13,862 nucleotides of DNA from Candidatus Stahliibacteriota bacterium (GTDB lineage: Bacteria > Hydrothermota > Tepidihabitantia > SM23-42). Shown here piece by piece: positions 5,751-12,179 of this stretch. Numbering within the stretch: position 1 is the stretch's first letter; each line of letters starts with the position of its first letter. Made by a program: the position numbers and the translations under genes. The notes under the pieces were generated by a model that saw nothing but the letters and a program-made list of their open reading frames with translations, did not search any database and had not been told where the DNA came from. Where the stretch lies: the NCBI GenBank assembly GCA_004376785.1, contig SOIY01000324.1, positions 1 through 13,862 of the forward strand, in the 5' to 3' direction.

Positions 5751-6962
5751 ATGCGTAAGTTATTTCTTTTGATTTTAATTATATTATGCCAATTAAGCTA
5801 TGCATCCGTATTTTTAAACACCGCAAGAATTGCCTACTATAATGAGAGGGATTTTGAGCGAGCGAAAAAATCGTGTTTAGAAGGGATTGAAAAAGGCGAG
5901 GTTAATTTTGAACTCCATGCTATCCTTGGTGGATGCGAAATTGGTCTTGGAAATTGGCAGAAAGCATCGAATGCACTGATAAAGGCCTTCACAATTGATT
6001 CATTAAAAACAATGAATTGGATTAGTGAAAAAGGGGGAGGTGAACAATATTATTATCAAGGATTTTATTTCGCAGCACGAGAACTGTTTGATGAGGAAAA
6101 ATATGATGAGGCGCTGAACAATTTAGAATATGCTAAAATACTTAATCCCGGTGATATAAATATCTATATACTAAGGGGCGCTATATTATATAAACTGGGT
6201 AATATAGAACAAGCAAATAGAGAATACAAAAAGGTTCTTAATATTGATTCTGAAAATCCAGATGTTTATTTTTTGATTGGTAAATCTTTATTTGAAACTC
6301 AAGAATTTGATAGTAGTTTAACCTTTTTTAACAATGCAATAAAGTACTACAAACTGAAATATTCCCGAATATCAAGAGTCATTTTCCATAATCTACTGAA
6401 GATTGAAAAAAGTCTGGCGCAAAAGATAATCAAATTATGGGTTGAACAAAATTTTGATGAGTTGGATCAATTGATAAAAATTGAACTGGAATTCGATGGA
6501 GGGCTGGATGCACAGCAAAAAAATATTGAACAATTTTTCCGGGCTACGAATGATTTGGCACGTAGTTATTATTTTACTGGAATGGCGTACTATAATCTAA
6601 AAAAAGATAGCCTTGCCTTAAATTATTTACTGAAAAATCTTGAATTGAAGCCTGATGAGCTGGATGCCTTATATTTTACTGGAGAAATATACATCAAATC
6701 AAAAAAGTATCCTGATGCAATTAGATATTTTGAAAAGGCAACTCTACTCAAGGAAGATGATATCAATGCGTGGTTTTATCTTGGTGTTTGTTATACACAA
6801 TTAAAGGAGTACAAAAAAGCAATTGATATATATGAAAATAAAGTGCTTCAGTTTAGTCCGGAAAATATTGATGCGATGACCAATCTTGCATTTATCTATA
6901 GCGAAACAGGAAACAGTGAAAAGGCTCTTGAATACTTAAAAAAGGTAGAGCAACTGCAATAA
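5751..6962 (+). CDS. Exported tetratricopeptide-repeat protein
   Basis: A 403-residue TPR scaffold protein. Residues 1-19 form a signal peptide (MRKLFLLILIILCQLSYAS), so it should act in the periplasm or envelope. TPR units are visible at about 21-50, 51-84, 101-132, 136-168, 171-203, 271-301, 305-335, 339-370 and 373-402, recognised by A/G-x-L-Y, the small residue at helix B and the P after the loop (LNPGD, ENPD, LKPDE, FSPEN). A helical, less regular section lies at 204-266. Such proteins mediate protein-protein contacts; the partner is unknown. The ATG at 5751 is chosen over an upstream TTG in frame because AAGGAGG sits 6 nt before it and the signal peptide begins there. A short palindrome follows the stop. 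Confidence 0.85.
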   Translation: MRKLFLLILIILCQLSYASVFLNTARIAYYNERDFERAKKSCLEGIEKGEVNFELHAILGGCEIGLGNWQKASNALIKAFTIDSLKTMNWISEKGGGEQYYYQGFYFAARELFDEEKYDEALNNLEYAKILNPGDINIYILRGAILYKLGNIEQANREYKKVLNIDSENPDVYFLIGKSLFETQEFDSSLTFFNNAIKYYKLKYSRISRVIFHNLLKIEKSLAQKIIKLWVEQNFDELDQLIKIELEFDGGLDAQQKNIEQFFRATNDLARSYYFTGMAYYNLKKDSLALNYLLKNLELKPDELDALYFTGEIYIKSKKYPDAIRYFEKATLLKEDDINAWFYLGVCYTQLKEYKKAIDIYENKVLQFSPENIDAMTNLAFIYSETGNSEKALEYLKKVEQLQ

Positions 6963-6966
6963 GACA

Positions 6967-6980
6967 GCTTTTTTAAAAGC
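6967..6980. terminator. Short palindrome between convergent genes
   Basis: GCTTTT-TT-AAAAGC, a 6-bp stem 4 nt after the TPR stop, in the gap between the TPR and universal stress protein genes, which are convergent. It is symmetric and A/T-rich, so it could work weakly in both directions, but the stem is short. Confidence 0.3.
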
Positions 6981-7037
6981 ACATTGATAAATAAATTCTC
7001 TCCTTAATTTTATCTTTGTCTGTGATTGATAAACTAC

Positions 7038-7418
7038 CTATAAAGTTTTTCTGAATTCATAGGGGATAACAACTACTGGTATCTTTGCTTTCTCCATTAC
7101 GCCTGTACTTATCCATTCAGCAGCAGTTTTGTCTGGAGTCGCGCCCATAATAATGAGATTTACTGATTCTTCGTCAGCAGACTCAATTATATTAGAAATA
7201 ATATCACCTTTTTTAAAAATCTTGGTTACATTTACATTGGCCTGTTTACCTGCTTCTACAAAAATATTAAGGGTTTCTTGTCCTTGTGTTTGATCATCTC
7301 CTTTTGAGATGTGCAGAGCTACTATTTCGGCTCCTAATATTTTTGCGATATTAGTAATATATCCTACCTTATCTTTTGCCGGTTTAGGTCCAGCTGCAGT
7401 AACTAATATTTTCATCAT
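7038..7418 (-). CDS. Universal stress protein (UspA) family protein with degenerate ATP motif
   Basis: A 126-residue single Usp domain, a little shorter than the usual 140-150. The first strand KILVTAAG, the segment EIVALHIS and the C-terminal strand IPVVVIPYE are typical of the family. ATP-binding Usp proteins carry G-2x-G-9x-G-[S/T]; here the equivalent is MGATPDKTAAEWISTGV, with G92 kept, the second Gly replaced by Pro95, and G106 followed by Val. The protein may therefore not bind ATP, or may bind another ligand. GGAGGTGA precedes the ATG at 7418; a second ATG follows immediately and either could be used. It is monocistronic with its own consensus promoter. Its stress trigger cannot be seen. 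Confidence 0.82.
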   Translation of the reverse strand: MMKILVTAAGPKPAKDKVGYITNIAKILGAEIVALHISKGDDQTQGQETLNIFVEAGKQANVNVTKIFKKGDIISNIIESADEESVNLIIMGATPDKTAAEWISTGVMEKAKIPVVVIPYEFRKTL

Positions 7419-7457
7419 AAATCACCTCCCTAATGAATCATCTTTGCTTCCTTTCTA

Positions 7458-7485
7458 ATTATAAAGATAATTCATATCCTGTCAA
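7458..7485 (-). promoter_or_regulatory. Consensus promoter of the universal stress protein gene
   Basis: On the minus strand TTGACA (7485-7480), a 16-bp spacer and TATAAT (7463-7458), both perfect. The leader would be about 33 nt. The -35 box lies 14 bp from the edge of the inverted-repeat element, so that insertion may have changed what lies upstream of this promoter. Confidence 0.8.
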
Positions 7486-7498
7486 CATTACAGAACAG

Positions 7499-7614
7499 TG
7501 GGGTCAAATCTCTACTTTGAACATATCCCCTCGATACATACTTCCTCGTTCAAATACTTTTTTGGTTTACAAAACATTGAGTGCCTCAATGTTCAAAGTA
7601 GAGATTTGACCCCA
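7499..7614. mobile_element. 116-bp MITE-like element with perfect 26-bp terminal inverted repeats
   Basis: Positions 7499-7524 and 7589-7614 are exact reverse complements over 26 bp (outer ends TGGGGTCAAATC and GATTTGACCCCA), enclosing 64 bp with no convincing gene. A second hairpin, ACATTGAG-TGC-CTCAATGT (7574-7592), overlaps the inner edge of the right arm, so alternative foldings are possible. No transposase is present and no clear target duplication is visible. The ends recall miniature elements mobilised in trans, possibly by a Y1/REP-type transposase, but that link is from memory and not shown here. The element abuts a truncated coding frame on its right. Confidence 0.75.
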
Positions 7615-7704
7615 TCACCTGCCCGGGTTTTGAAACGAGAGCACGAATTTTTTTCAGAGACCCTTCAAAAAATCGCTGAAGGCGAAATAATTCTTCCTGT
7701 TTGA
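7615..7704 (+). pseudogene. 3' remnant of an unrecognised gene truncated at the inverted-repeat element
   Basis: Directly after the right inverted repeat a frame reads SPARVLKREHEFFSETLQKI and continues to the end AEGEIILPV before TGA at 7702-7704. It looks like the C-terminus of a real protein (charged amphipathic helix), but I do not recognise the family. Three bases after its stop comes an ATG, which suggests it was once the upstream gene of the methyltransferase fragment that follows. The frame stays open through the element, but no natural start is seen. Confidence 0.4.
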
Positions 7705-7707
7705 AAC

Positions 7708-7857
7708 ATGGGTTGGTATAAGGATTTGTACGACGAATTCAGGATGAAGAGGACATTTGGTAGTATTTCTGATGAAAAAAAAAGACAGGATGTTGATTTC
7801 ATAATTGATGTTCTTGCGATGCGCCCCTCTTGTCTAAGACATAATATGATAAATTAG
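7708..7857 (+). pseudogene. N-terminal fragment of a class I SAM methyltransferase
   Basis: A 49-codon frame begins MGWYKDLYDEFRMKRTFGSI and continues with an acidic helix ending DVDFIIDVLAMRP. Openings of this kind, with WY..LYDEF and a VDFI..VL helix just before motif I, are known from UbiE-like class I methyltransferases. The sequence stops making sense after about residue 38 and ends at TAG (7855-7857) without any glycine-rich motif I, so the SAM-binding core is missing. It appears to be a deletion remnant joined to other DNA near 7826. There is no ribosome binding site of its own. Three complete methyltransferases lie just downstream, but none begins this way. Confidence 0.5.
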
Positions 7858-7867
7858 GCACAAACAA

Positions 7868-7878
7868 GACACAGTGTC
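7868..7878. promoter_or_regulatory. Small palindrome upstream of the nucleotidyltransferase promoter
   Basis: GACAC-A-GTGTC, a perfect 11-nt palindrome 28 nt before the -35 box of the following operon. It could be an operator for an autoregulated module, but only its symmetry supports that. Confidence 0.25.
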
Positions 7879-7906
7879 AGTTACTTGATAACTCCGCTCT
7901 ATTATA

Positions 7907-7935
7907 TTGACTCTATTGATAATATACAGTATAAT
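7907..7935 (+). promoter_or_regulatory. Promoter of the nucleotidyltransferase-methyltransferase operon, apparently leaderless
   Basis: TTGACT (7907-7912), a 17-bp spacer and TATAAT (7930-7935). The ATG at 7941 starts 6 nt past the -10 box and lacks any Shine-Dalgarno, the same geometry as the ArsR-type gene. No other strong promoter is seen until after 10781. Confidence 0.78.
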
Positions 7936-7940
7936 GATAT

Positions 7941-8450
7941 ATGAAAAAAACACTTGCAGTCATCAACGAGATGAAAAAGCAAAAAATTATTGAAAATTAT
8001 GCTATTGCAGGTGGTATAGCAACTATCTTCTATGTCGAGCCAATTCTCACATATGATCTTGATATTTTCTTCACTTATAAAACAGAGCCTACAGGATTAG
8101 ATGTATTAAAGCCAATTTATAAATTTTTGAGAAAGAAGGGCTACAAAGAGAAAGAAGAACATGTGTTAATTGAAGGAATCCCTGTTCAATTTTTTCCTGT
8201 TTATGATGCACTATCTAGAGAAGCTGTAGAACAAGCACAAAAAACCACATACAGTAGTGTGAGCATAAAGGTTCTCAGTTCAGAACATCTAATAGCAATT
8301 ATGTTACAAGTCTACAGACCAAAAGACAAAGAAAGAATAATAATACTACTAGATCAGGCAAAGGTTGATAAACGTCGTTTGAATGCCATATTGAAACGGC
8401 ATAATTTGACAAAAAAATATAACAATTTTATGAAATTATATGGCAAGTAA
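7941..8450 (+). CDS. AbiEii-like nucleotidyltransferase
   Basis: A 169-residue protein of the nucleotidyltransferase superfamily, close in layout to the short AbiEii/MenA-like enzymes that act as toxins in type IV toxin-antitoxin pairs by modifying tRNA or other targets. The core is clear: YAIAGGIATIFY with the GG loop (24-25), then TYDLDIFF with the D39-x-D41 metal-binding pair. A later helix, SSEHLIAIMLQVYRPKDKERI (about 113-133), matches the conserved helix after the catalytic sheet, and a C-terminal helical hairpin follows. The ATG is placed by the promoter geometry, since there is no ribosome binding site. The next gene overlaps its 3' end by 11 nt, so the two should be produced together. 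It could instead be a small-molecule nucleotidyltransferase; the substrate is unknown. Confidence 0.78.
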   Translation: MKKTLAVINEMKKQKIIENYAIAGGIATIFYVEPILTYDLDIFFTYKTEPTGLDVLKPIYKFLRKKGYKEKEEHVLIEGIPVQFFPVYDALSREAVEQAQKTTYSSVSIKVLSSEHLIAIMLQVYRPKDKERIIILLDQAKVDKRRLNAILKRHNLTKKYNNFMKLYGK

Positions 8451-8625
8451 ATACTATATAAATACAAGGGCTAAGAAAATTTTCAAGGCCACGCGAAGGT
8501 TTCACAGGAAAAGAGCTAGAATGTCCTTCGGAATGAAAATTAAACAGCTAGTTAAGTTACAGATGTTAGCTAATGAGATTAAATCGAATACCGGTAGAGA
8601 AAAAGGCTACATCTGGCAAATATAA
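8440..8625 (+). CDS. Small basic helical partner of the nucleotidyltransferase (antitoxin-like)
   Basis: A 61-residue protein starting inside the end of the nucleotidyltransferase gene (ATGGCAAGTAA overlap). The central part, FHRKRARMSFGMKIKQLVKL, and the C-terminal aromatic ending GYIWQI resemble small proteins that I recall beside AbiEii-like nucleotidyltransferases, with a W/FHR..AR.pfeeKI..LV.LQ pattern. Such small companions are usually treated as candidate antitoxins, but the role has not been shown for this type. High Arg/Lys content also allows nucleic-acid binding. The 11-nt overlap implies coupled translation. It follows the enzyme gene, whereas antitoxin genes more often come first. 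Confidence 0.55.
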   Translation: MASKYYINTRAKKIFKATRRFHRKRARMSFGMKIKQLVKLQMLANEIKSNTGREKGYIWQI

Positions 8626-8711
8626 ATCCAAAAAAAACAGATTATATCGCTGAAAATGAAGAAGAATTGATTAAGTATTTAACTGATTACAGAGAAACCA
8701 ATACAAAATGA
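8598..8711 (+). other. Open frame ending in an ATGA junction with the next gene; possible gene remnant
   Basis: In a frame different from the small partner protein, sequence open from 8598 ends KYLTDYRETNTK with TGA at 8709-8711. The acidic, helical stretch TDYIAENEEELIKYLTDYRE looks protein-like, and its stop overlaps the ATG of the first methyltransferase as ATGA, the coupling used elsewhere in this operon. There is no ATG in the frame. It may be the tail of a deleted gene, or chance. Confidence 0.3.
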
Positions 8712-9472
8712 AGTATGATAAGACTGATGTACCTTCGCGTTATGCGCAAGCTCGAAAACTTCCTGAAGAGACAACGAAACTGTGGCTTGAAACTGTCTCG
8801 GGGTATATACCACAAGGTTCAATAGAAACTATTGTCGATTTGGGTTGCGGTATTGGTAGATTTTCAAAGGCGTTAGCGGATTATTTCTCAGCACAAATCT
8901 ATGGTATTGATCCATCTTGGAAGATGTTGAAAGAAGCCAGAGGAGCTACATTGTCAACAAAAGTAACATTTCTACGAGGATCAGCAGAGTATATACCGTT
9001 GACCGATGGTTTAGCCGATCTAATTTTTCTCTCGCAAGTTTATCATCATATAGAGGATAAAAAAAGAGCTTTTTCAGAAATTAAAAGAGTATTAAAAACA
9101 AACGGATTTCTATGTATCCGTACATCAACCATAGAAAATCTCAACACAATTCTCTATCTGCGATTTTTCCCACCAGCATTGAAGAAAGATATGGAATTCC
9201 TATCATCAAGAAATGATATAATAGATACTGTACATAGTAGCGGATTTAAGTTAAAGGGACACGAAATAGTACGGCAGAAGTTCGCTAATAATCTTGAGGA
9301 ATATTGTGAAAAGATCAAATCAAGAGCATTGTCAGATCTTGTTAGTATTACCGATGAAGAATTTCACGATGGGTTTGATAGACTAGAGACTTATTGTAAA
9401 GAACAGAATGCAGAAATGGATATTATTGAGGAACTCGATTTCTTTATCTATACAAAAGTATGTTTGAAGTAA
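8708..9472 (+). CDS. Class I SAM-dependent methyltransferase (Methyltransf_11 type), first of three
   Basis: A 254-residue methyltransferase. Motif I is textbook, TIVDLGCGIGRFSKAL (41-56), followed by the acidic residue that holds the SAM ribose, IYGIDPSW (D68), the motif around D104 (DLIFLSQVYHHI) and RVLKTNGFLCIRT (127-139) before beta5. The N-terminal DVPSRYAQARKLPEETTKLW is a recurrent lead-in in small-molecule methyltransferases of this group. The C-terminal 110 residues form the substrate part and match nothing I know. The ribosome binding site is poor, but ATGA coupling to the preceding open frame may compensate. It overlaps the next gene by 13 nt. The methyl acceptor is unknown. Confidence 0.85.
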   Translation: MKYDKTDVPSRYAQARKLPEETTKLWLETVSGYIPQGSIETIVDLGCGIGRFSKALADYFSAQIYGIDPSWKMLKEARGATLSTKVTFLRGSAEYIPLTDGLADLIFLSQVYHHIEDKKRAFSEIKRVLKTNGFLCIRTSTIENLNTILYLRFFPPALKKDMEFLSSRNDIIDTVHSSGFKLKGHEIVRQKFANNLEEYCEKIKSRALSDLVSITDEEFHDGFDRLETYCKEQNAEMDIIEELDFFIYTKVCLK

Positions 9473-10122
9473 CTATCAAAGGAAAGCGGCTCATGTTTCA
9501 GACAAGCGACACCATGTTTTCCCCCCGTTACATTGATCCTGGCACTCTAGCAATGCTGTCTCAGGTTGATTTCCATAACGAAGAACTAATACTTGATCTC
9601 GGATGTGGATATGGGGTCGTGGGCATTCTGGCTGCAAAATTTATTGATCCATCCAGAGTGTGCATGATTGACACCGATGCAGAAGCACTTCGCCTTTCAA
9701 AGGAAAATGCAAGATTAAATAACGTTGATGGTGTGCATATCATACAGAGTGATGGATTTAAGAATCTGGACGTCACAGGTTTCTCGCTCATTCTATGTAA
9801 TCCTCCATATACAGTAGATTTTGCAGTCCCAAAACGCTTCATTAAAAAGGGTTTTAATCGATTGAGAGTTGGTGGTCGTTTTTTCATGGTGACCAAGCGG
9901 CGTCTGTGGTATAAGAATAAGTTCATCTCAGTTTTCGGAGGAGTGCAGATCAAACAAGTAGACGACTACAACGTCTTCTGTGCAATTAAAAAAACCAAGC
10001 ATTATGTAGATGGATTAGAAAAGCCGATGCGTAAGAGAAGTATGAGCAAGAAACTTACACGCAGAGTAAGAGCATCCGGCAGACACAGAAGGTATAAAAA
10101 CAAATATGAGAAATTAATATGA
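9460..10122 (+). CDS. RsmC-like (MTS domain) methyltransferase with basic C-terminal tail
   Basis: A 220-residue methyltransferase of the small-MTS group, related to the catalytic half of RsmC and to other enzymes that methylate exocyclic amines of nucleic acids. It shows the lead-in strand VTIKGKRLMFQT, then FSPRYIDPGTL, motif I LILDLGCGYGVVGI (43-56), the acidic ID residue at 70-71, and NPPY (114-117), the catalytic motif of N-methyltransferases. VGGRFFMVTKRR follows. Residues 188-220 form a strongly basic tail (KKLTRRVRASGRHRRYKNKY), which favours an RNA or ribosome substrate. The start at 9460 lies 13 nt inside the previous gene; a second ATG at 9493 has a better ribosome binding site, but using it would remove the conserved lead-in strand. 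The stop overlaps the next start as ATGA. Confidence 0.83.
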   Translation: MFEVTIKGKRLMFQTSDTMFSPRYIDPGTLAMLSQVDFHNEELILDLGCGYGVVGILAAKFIDPSRVCMIDTDAEALRLSKENARLNNVDGVHIIQSDGFKNLDVTGFSLILCNPPYTVDFAVPKRFIKKGFNRLRVGGRFFMVTKRRLWYKNKFISVFGGVQIKQVDDYNVFCAIKKTKHYVDGLEKPMRKRSMSKKLTRRVRASGRHRRYKNKYEKLI

Positions 10123-10781
10123 AAGAAATTGAGGATTTAAAAAGGTATTATTCAGACAGGGCAAAAGAATATGATGAAACTGCCGGATATAAAAACCCGG
10201 TCGCTGAAAAAATTAGAAAAAGTATAAAACTTCGACATCAGAATTATTTCAAAGGACACGATGTTTTAGAAATCGCCTGCGGTACAGGTTATTGGACTGA
10301 AGTTATTGCAGAAACAGCAAACTCAGTTTTAGCAATAGATATTAGTAAAAAAATGATATCAATTGCGAAAAAAAGACTTACTAAATATAAAGATGTAGAT
10401 TTTGCAATTGCAGATGCATATATATTAGATAATGTACAAGGAGAGTTTTCAGCTGCGTATGCGCACTGGTGGTGTTCACACATCCCAAAGTCAAAAATAA
10501 GAAATTTTCTACTGAATTTGCATAAGAAGCTAATATCTGAAGCTTTCGTATTGTTCGCTGATCATTTACCCCATTATTTGGAAAAAGAGATTAAAGTGAA
10601 TTACAATGAAGATGGAGATAGACTAGAAGAAAGAATACTTAAAAATAGAAAAAAATATCTTGTTGTAAAAAATTTCCCATCCAAGGAAGAAATCTATTCT
10701 TCTTTATCCGGTTTAGCAAAAAATATAAATTTTCAAGAATATGAAGGTTACTGGGAATTGTATTACACGGTGTTAAAATAA
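10119..10781 (+). CDS. Class I SAM-dependent methyltransferase, third of three
   Basis: A 220-residue enzyme with motif I VLEIACGTGYWTEVIA (49-64), the acidic AIDIS (D74), and a family-specific region AYAHWWCSHIPKSKIRNFLL (about 113-132), where related proteins have a F/W-W-S-H-x-P pattern in the active-site strand. LISEAFVLFADH corresponds to the region before beta5. The N-terminal helix YYSDRAKEYDET is a typical cap. The methyl acceptor is unknown; homologues are usually annotated only as methyltransferases. Initiation is by ATGA overlap with the preceding gene. The 4-nt overlap makes co-expression with the other two methyltransferases very likely. A GAGA-loop hairpin lies 34 nt after the stop. 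Confidence 0.83.
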   Translation: MKEIEDLKRYYSDRAKEYDETAGYKNPVAEKIRKSIKLRHQNYFKGHDVLEIACGTGYWTEVIAETANSVLAIDISKKMISIAKKRLTKYKDVDFAIADAYILDNVQGEFSAAYAHWWCSHIPKSKIRNFLLNLHKKLISEAFVLFADHLPHYLEKEIKVNYNEDGDRLEERILKNRKKYLVVKNFPSKEEIYSSLSGLAKNINFQEYEGYWELYYTVLK

Positions 10782-10814
10782 TCTATTGAACCCAGCTCAA
10801 CTCACCAGGATGTA

Positions 10815-10832
10815 TCTCTACGAGAGTAGGGA
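10815..10832 (+). terminator. GNRA-type hairpin after the methyltransferase operon
   Basis: TCTCTAC-GAGA-GTAGGGA folds into a 7-bp stem (one G-T pair) closed by a GAGA tetraloop, 34 nt after the last methyltransferase stop. It is not followed by a U-tract, so it may stabilise a transcript end and not terminate transcription itself. Confidence 0.3.
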
Positions 10833-10859
10833 GAAATCTGGGTAATGCAAATTGTAACC

Positions 10860-10887
10860 TTGACAATGTACTAAAAACTTCTATAAT
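10860..10887 (+). promoter_or_regulatory. Consensus promoter of the GNAT-TPR gene
   Basis: TTGACA (10860-10865), a 16-bp spacer and TATAAT (10882-10887), both perfect. Initiation near 10894 gives a leader of about 120 nt with the alternative hairpins described at 10943-10970. Confidence 0.8.
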
Positions 10888-10942
10888 TATTATGAATGAG
10901 GGTATAAGACAACACATAGATCGTTACTTCATTAATTGATGA

Positions 10943-10970
10943 GTACAGAATAATATTTGTACATATTCTG
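10943..10970 (+). promoter_or_regulatory. Mutually exclusive hairpins in the GNAT-TPR leader
   Basis: GTACA (10943-10947) can pair with TGTAC (10958-10962), or CAGAATA (10946-10952) can pair with TATTCTG (10964-10970). The two stems share bases and cannot coexist. This could be a small RNA switch or simply an A/T-rich coincidence; no known riboswitch consensus is recognised. Confidence 0.3.
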
Positions 10971-11014
10971 CCCATTAATCTTTTACTATCAATCATCAAA
11001 AAAGGAGGAACAAC

Positions 11015-12139
11015 ATGTTGCATCAGTTAGAAAAAAAGAAATATAACAAAATCTTGCCTGTTATTAAGGATTTATACCATCGTCCAGCCCTCATGTCAGT
11101 CGTGGAAGGTAATAGTCCAGGTCAGATATTTGTAGATGATTTGAAACAGCCAAATAACATTCTTGTATGGACACCATGGGGATTTAATTTCTTGATAGAA
11201 GATGAGAGCAATGATAAATTCAATCAAACGATGCATGAGTTAATTATAGATAAGCTTATTCCCGAAGGTATTAAATTAGGACAAGAAACCGGATTCATAC
11301 TTTATCCATACCCAGAATCATATTGTGCAAGAATAGAAACATTATTTACAGACAAACTTCCATTGAAAGATTATCGAAACACATTCACATTTCACCCTGA
11401 GAAATTCAAAAAACACACTAATCGGGAACGTAATTTACCTACTGACATCCACATAAAACGAATCAATAAAAAATTGGCAAATAGATTAATCGATGCAATC
11501 ACATGGAGTTGGATATCTGTAAATGATTTTCTAGCGAGGGGATTTGGATTTTGTCTTCTCAAAGATAATGTAATTATTAGTACTTGTTATTCTATATTTG
11601 TTGGGCACGGAATATACGAAATTGAAATTGATACCCACCCTGAATATAGAAAGCAAGGATACGGAAAACTAACCGCATCTGCGTTCATTTCACACTGCCT
11701 CTCAAATGGGTATACACCTTGTTGGGAATGCTGGAAAGGACATTCAGAATCAAATCACCTGGCTGAGGAATTAGGGTTTAAATTGAAACAGAAGTATCCT
11801 GCTTACAGTATTGAATTTACTGAATTTGACACTTATATTGATCATGGATACTACTATTTTCGAGATAAGAAAGAATATGAGAAGTCAGCGAGATACTTCA
11901 AGAAAGCATTCAATATCAAGGAAACAAGTGCAGAAAATTACTACACTGCTGCTTGTGCTTGTGCGAGAGCAGGTCAAAAGAATGCAGCTATTAAATTTCT
12001 GAATATTGCAGTTAATAAAGGATGGAGGCATATTGAGTATTTACGAAGGAGCAACAATTTTAAGGGTCTCCACAGTTCAAATGGATGGCAGGAAATATTA
12101 GAAAAACTTAAGACGAAAATTGATAAGTCTGAACAATAA
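11015..12139 (+). CDS. GNAT-family acetyltransferase fused to a C-terminal TPR-like tail
   Basis: A 374-residue two-part protein. Residues 1-268 resemble the GNAT_acetyltran group (PF12746-like, which includes zwittermicin A resistance ZmaR-type enzymes): a divergent N-terminal half, then VNDFLARGFGFCLL, ISTCYSIFVGHGIYEIEIDT, the acetyl-CoA loop YRKQGYGKL (211-219, R-x-x-G-x-G) and CWKGHSESNHLAEELGFK, where the Asn region and the LGF close the fold. Residues 276-366 add one or two TPR-like helical pairs (YYYFRDKKEYEKSARYFKKA; YYTAACACARAGQKNAAIKF) and the NKGW...LRRSNNFKGLHSSNGW end common in TPR tails. Acceptor unknown: small molecule or protein amine. AAAGGAGGAACAAC gives a strong ribosome binding site, and it has its own promoter. 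The fusion is the unusual part. Confidence 0.78.
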   Translation: MLHQLEKKKYNKILPVIKDLYHRPALMSVVEGNSPGQIFVDDLKQPNNILVWTPWGFNFLIEDESNDKFNQTMHELIIDKLIPEGIKLGQETGFILYPYPESYCARIETLFTDKLPLKDYRNTFTFHPEKFKKHTNRERNLPTDIHIKRINKKLANRLIDAITWSWISVNDFLARGFGFCLLKDNVIISTCYSIFVGHGIYEIEIDTHPEYRKQGYGKLTASAFISHCLSNGYTPCWECWKGHSESNHLAEELGFKLKQKYPAYSIEFTEFDTYIDHGYYYFRDKKEYEKSARYFKKAFNIKETSAENYYTAACACARAGQKNAAIKFLNIAVNKGWRHIEYLRRSNNFKGLHSSNGWQEILEKLKTKIDKSEQ

Positions 12140-12179
12140 TTATCTTCATGCCCATACAAATGCAATTAAAGGAGGAAAT

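Noticed and set aside
7498..7704. A 68-residue gene running through the inverted-repeat element
   Set aside because: Its first ~39 codons are the element itself, with no ribosome binding site. Only the part after 7614 looks like protein, so it is listed as a remnant.
7828..7869. Imperfect inverted TCTTGT/ACAAGA near the methyltransferase fragment as an insertion sequence end
   Set aside because: Only six bases pair, there is no transposase, and no duplicated target is visible.
9493..9495. Internal ATG as the real start of the RsmC-like methyltransferase
   Set aside because: It has a better ribosome binding site, but it would delete the conserved VTIKGKRLMFQT strand; left as a possible second start.
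9561..9953. A 130-codon open frame on the minus strand within the RsmC-like gene
   Set aside because: Composition and lack of any domain or ribosome binding site mark it as a shadow of the real plus-strand gene.
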